Shown here piece after piece: positions 6,039 through 6,790 of a stretch of 6,790 nucleotides of DNA (position 1 is its first letter; every line of letters starts with the position of its first letter). The position numbers and the translations under genes were made by a program. Origin of the DNA: Sulfidibacterium sp964473895 (GTDB lineage: Bacteria > Bacteroidota > Bacteroidia > Bacteroidales > F082); NCBI GenBank assembly GCA_964473895.1, contig CAYYRE010000156.1, positions 1 through 6,790 on the forward strand. Direction: 5' to 3'. The notes beneath the pieces were generated by a model that ran no database searches, was not told the origin of the DNA, and worked only from the letters and a program-made list of their open reading frames with translations.

Positions 6039-6790
6039 TTAAGTAAAAGACAACTTTTCCATTCCCTGCAAAATAACGTGCATTCTGGCCGCTTCTTCCA
6101 GTAGAATGGTGCCGCTGGAATGATCCGTTTTGGGAATGACTTCGCGAACAGAAAAATCGGCCCGGTTTAAAATGACTTTTCCCAGATTATTTTCAAATAT
6201 ATAGCTGTCATCTTTTATAAGAAGAGAAGTGACCTCTCTTTCTTTTTTACCGGTAAGACGTTGGTAATCACCTATTCTTTCGAGATAATATCCGTAATTT
6301 GCTTCCTCAAAAGATGCTTTGGTCAGGAATACTTTGGGTTTTGTTTTGTAAGGGGCACCTGCGGTGGGACAAAAGGTATTACAGTTTCCACATTCGTTAC
6401 AGAAGTTGTCAATATTCAGGATCTGGATTCCCTGTTTGATTTCAAAAGTGCTTCCTGGTGCCAGTTCGTATTTTCCTTCCGAAATGACAATGTTTTGCAA
6501 GGTTAGGGTTTCCTTTTGCGTTGTGTAGTATACGTTGGCAAAATTAGGACACACGGTAGTGCACACGTTGCAAACTTCATCACACAACAGGCATCGCGAG
6601 GCCTCTTGTTTGGCTTGTTCTTCGGTGAAAGTTTTGGATACAATGGTAAAATTTTTCCTGTTTTCAAGAGGCAGTTCTTCGGGATGGGTACCGGGTATCC
6701 GGGTTGCTTTTTTAAGCATGAGTTCCGTGATGGATTTTTCTTCTCTTTTGGACGGTTCTTCTCCTCCGAGAGAGAAGGGTAATCCTGCTT
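6039..6790 (-). CDS. ygfK: YgfK-like iron-sulfur oxidoreductase (putative selenate reductase subunit family), C-terminal part only
   Basis: Only the last 249 residues are in the window. The frame is open through the right edge, and the in-frame ATG at 6719 is internal, because the preceding residues (EKSITEL before it) read on without a break. Visible are two cysteine clusters of 4Fe-4S type: CLLCDEVCNVCTTVCPN (6593-6543) and FCNECGNCNTFCPTAG (6404-6357). The second is followed by PYKTKP. This arrangement and wording match the C-terminus of YgfK. The whole protein (about 1000 residues) normally has an FMN/dihydroorotate-dehydrogenase-like N-terminus and a glutamate-synthase-like FAD/NAD(P)H domain, none of which can be seen here. 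Despite its name, YgfK's electron-transfer role is thought to lie in purine catabolism together with XdhD, SsnA and HyuA-type proteins. It lies on the same strand as the hydroxylase operon but is separated from it by the regulator, so it belongs to another transcript. Identification of the family rests on memory of the cysteine pattern. Confidence 0.82.
   Translation of the reverse strand, partial: AGLPFSLGGEEPSKREEKSITELMLKKATRIPGTHPEELPLENRKNFTIVSKTFTEEQAKQEASRCLLCDEVCNVCTTVCPNFANVYYTTQKETLTLQNIVISEGKYELAPGSTFEIKQGIQILNIDNFCNECGNCNTFCPTAGAPYKTKPKVFLTKASFEEANYGYYLERIGDYQRLTGKKEREVTSLLIKDDSYIFENNLGKVILNRADFSVREVIPKTDHSSGTILLEEAARMHVILQGMEKLSFT

Noticed and set aside
6039..6719. A complete 226-residue ferredoxin-like protein starting at 6719
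   Set aside because: The frame continues open to the window edge with sequence typical of the YgfK C-terminal region, so the ATG at 6719 is internal.

Overview
The window looks like a chromosomal segment of a Bacteroidota bacterium, probably an anaerobe. Evidence: moderate GC, AT-rich intergenic DNA, no strong Shine-Dalgarno sequences before the starts, and several TAnnTTTG motifs of the Bacteroidota -7 promoter type upstream of genes. The assignment below phylum is not supported by anything I can see.

Layout, left to right. Positions 1-2528 (minus strand) hold almost all of a molybdenum hydroxylase of the selenium-dependent xanthine dehydrogenase/XdhD type, running off the left edge close to its C-terminus. 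Its start overlaps by 4 bp (ATGA) the stop of a zinc-ribbon threonine-synthase-like PLP enzyme (2525-3769, minus). A 90-bp gap with a 13-bp-stem hairpin separates that from a second, unrelated-looking fold-type-II PLP enzyme of 493 residues (3860-5341, minus). A 198-bp AT-rich divergent intergenic region (5342-5539) carries putative promoters in both directions and two inverted repeats. It is followed by an Lrp/AsnC-family regulator on the plus strand (5540-6025). Convergent with the regulator, 13 bp away, is the C-terminal part of a YgfK-like iron-sulfur oxidoreductase (6039-6790, minus) that enters from the right edge.

How they fit together (inference). XdhD-type hydroxylase plus YgfK is the signature pair of the selenium-linked purine-degradation clusters known from E. 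coli (ygeW-ygeX-ygeY...ygfK-ssnA-xdhD) and from anaerobic purine/urate-fermenting gut bacteria. In those clusters a PLP enzyme, YgeX (2,3-diaminopropionate ammonia-lyase), disposes of the ring-derived amino acid. Here there is no recognisable YgeX in view. Instead two other fold-type-II PLP enzymes sit in an apparent operon with the hydroxylase, and an amino-acid-sensing type regulator faces that operon. The most interesting hypothesis is that this is a Bacteroidota variant of the anaerobic purine pathway with different PLP chemistry. The window shows no mobile elements, CRISPR, or RNA genes.
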